A stretch of DNA of 5,207 nt from Deltaproteobacteria bacterium. Lineage in GTDB: Bacteria > Myxococcota_A > UBA796 > UBA2385. Location: NCBI GenBank assembly GCA_003694325.1, contig RFKJ01000256.1, positions 1 to 5,207 on the forward strand, read 5' to 3'. A program made the position numbers and the translations under genes. The notes below the pieces were generated by a model that did not search any database, was not told the DNA's origin, and saw nothing but the letters and a program-made list of their open reading frames with translations. Positions 4,341-5,207 of the stretch are shown piece after piece; positions within the stretch are counted from its first letter, which is position 1, and each line of letters opens with the position of its first letter.

Positions 4341-5207
4341 TGCGACTGCAGAGCGCCTTGACCATGAACGAGTTCGCCGGCCTGGAGGAGGAGGAGATGG
4401 GCCTCTTCCGCAGCAAGGAGGAGCGGGAGGAGCGCCGCGCGAAGCGGAAGGCCCGGCGCAAGAAGCGCAAGGCCCGCCGCAAGGAGCGCCGCTCCGAGCG
4501 CCGCCAGCGCAAGGCCGCGCGCCTGCGCCGCCGGGCCGGTCGCCTCGACTCCGGGGGCGGGCGGAGGCGCCGTCGCAAGGGCGGCGGCGGCGCCCGCCGG
4601 GCCGTGCGCCGGGGCGGGATGCGCCGGAAGCAGCAGGGCTTCGCGCCCACGCTCCAGCCCGCGCCCCAGTGGCCCGAGGCCGTCGAGCCCCAGTGGCCCG
4701 ACGAGGACTTCATGCCCATGCAGCCCGCCGGCCCCGAGGTCTACGACGCCGAGGTCATCGAGCCGCCGGACATGGAGGACTTTGAGGACGCGCTGGAGAT
4801 GGAGGGCGTGGGCGCGCTCGCCCGCCGGTGGAGCCCCCTGGTGAAGATGGGGCGGAACTTCCGCATCCAGGCCGCCGAGGGCTACCGGGCGGCGGTCGTG
4901 CCGCTCAAGCCGGGCCTGTTCCTGGTGGCCGAGCTGCCCGAGCACGTCGCCCGCTCCGAGTTCGGCATCGCGCCGCTGCTCGCGCCACTGGTGGTCCGCG
5001 CCGCCTCCCGGGCGATGAGCAAGCCCCGGGAGGAGCGCCCGCTCTACCGGCTCTTCCACCGCCAGGGCCAGGGCCAGCAGGGCCAGGGCCGGCCCCTGCT
5101 CCAGCAGGTCTTCCACCCGCGCCCGGGCCAGGGCCAGGGTGCCCGCCAGGGCCAGGGCCGCGCCTTCCTCCAGCGGATGTTCCACCCCCGGCAGGCCGCC
5201 ATGCAGC
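4340..5207 (+). CDS. Operon gene 6: highly basic multidomain protein with Gln-Gly repeats (3' end beyond right edge)
   Basis: The frame is open from ATG 4340 to the right edge, 289 codons, so the C-terminus is missing. GGAGGA (4327-4332) lies 7 nt upstream and the ATG shares one base with the TGA of gene 5. An acidic start (EFAGLEEEEMG, 11-21) is followed by an extreme Arg/Lys region (24-97, with KRKARRKKRKARRKERR and a GGGRRRRRKGGGG hinge). An acidic, proline-rich linker (101-153) contains the twice-used word PQWP. A compact domain (about 160-228) follows, with NFRIQAAEGYRAAVVPLKPG and LFLVAELPEHV. The visible tail (235-289) repeats an L-x-x-hydrophobic-F-H word three times between Gln-Gly runs. 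I do not recognise a family. The basic region suggests binding to nucleic acid or to the acidic segments of its neighbours. An internal or DNA-packing virion protein is a reasonable guess. Confidence 0.88.
   Translation, partial: MRLQSALTMNEFAGLEEEEMGLFRSKEEREERRAKRKARRKKRKARRKERRSERRQRKAARLRRRAGRLDSGGGRRRRRKGGGGARRAVRRGGMRRKQQGFAPTLQPAPQWPEAVEPQWPDEDFMPMQPAGPEVYDAEVIEPPDMEDFEDALEMEGVGALARRWSPLVKMGRNFRIQAAEGYRAAVVPLKPGLFLVAELPEHVARSEFGIAPLLAPLVVRAASRAMSKPREERPLYRLFHRQGQGQQGQGRPLLQQVFHPRPGQGQGARQGQGRAFLQRMFHPRQAAMQ
5036..5193 (+). repeat. Gln-Gly and LxxxFH repeat tract in gene 6
   Basis: The coding sequence repeats CAGGGC (Gln-Gly) many times at 5063-5090 and 5128-5157. Between these runs a short unit occurs three times: LYRLFHR, LQQVFHP and LQRMFHP, starting at residues 235, 254 and 277. 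The units are similar but not identical. The tract gives a regular series of hydrophobic clips on a flexible linker, as in proteins that contact a repetitive partner. It continues to near the right edge, so the full copy number is unknown. Confidence 0.7.

Noticed and set aside
4184..5185. 333-codon minus-strand frame opposite genes 5 and 6
   Set aside because: The product is Ala/Leu-rich low complexity mirroring the Arg-rich and Gln-Gly coding of gene 6, with no recognisable domain.

Overview
The window is about 70% GC by eye, and the third codon positions of its genes are almost all G or C. This points to a high-GC bacterium or a virus of one (Myxococcota and Actinomycetota are candidates); the sequence does not settle which. 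I see no rRNA, tRNA, CRISPR array, transposase, integrase, terminase, portal or tail gene.

Layout. Positions 1-866 hold the 5' part of a minus-strand gene that runs off the left edge. It encodes an unrecognised protein with an acidic linker and a long, probably coiled-coil helical region. Positions 867-1247 are a divergent intergenic region of 381 bp, unusually rich in symmetry: a possible hairpin over the minus-gene ribosome binding site, a 15-codon mini-ORF with a strong Shine-Dalgarno sequence, two overlapping hairpins, and a perfect 17-bp inverted repeat (1017-1033 / 1134-1150) enclosing about 100 bp of nested smaller symmetries.

From 1248 to the right edge, six plus-strand genes are packed as one operon with gaps of 45, 25 and 9 bp and then two 1-nt TGATG overlaps. 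In order they encode: (1) an alpha-helical protein with a Gly/Ala-rich, possibly membrane-associated core and an Arg-rich/acidic tail; (2) a protein with an Asp/Phe tandem-repeat segment, a Lys/Arg-rich segment and a beta-rich C-terminal domain that looks like a capsid-type jelly roll; (3) and (4) two beta-rich proteins that look like virion accessory or spike proteins; (5) a transglutaminase-like cysteine-peptidase-fold protein with an apparent Cys/His/Asp triad; (6) a very basic protein with an acidic linker, a compact domain and a Gln-Gly repeat tail, cut by the right edge.

Interpretation (inference). The operon looks like the structural cassette of a small, poorly described, possibly tailless phage or virus-like element. 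Genes 2-4 would supply beta-structured shell or spike components, gene 1 a membrane-linked or internal component, gene 5 a processing or cell-wall enzyme, and the oppositely charged blocks in genes 1, 2 and 6 would serve nucleic-acid binding or charge-driven assembly. The divergent region could be a shared control region or a replication origin. None of these roles is proven by the sequence alone.
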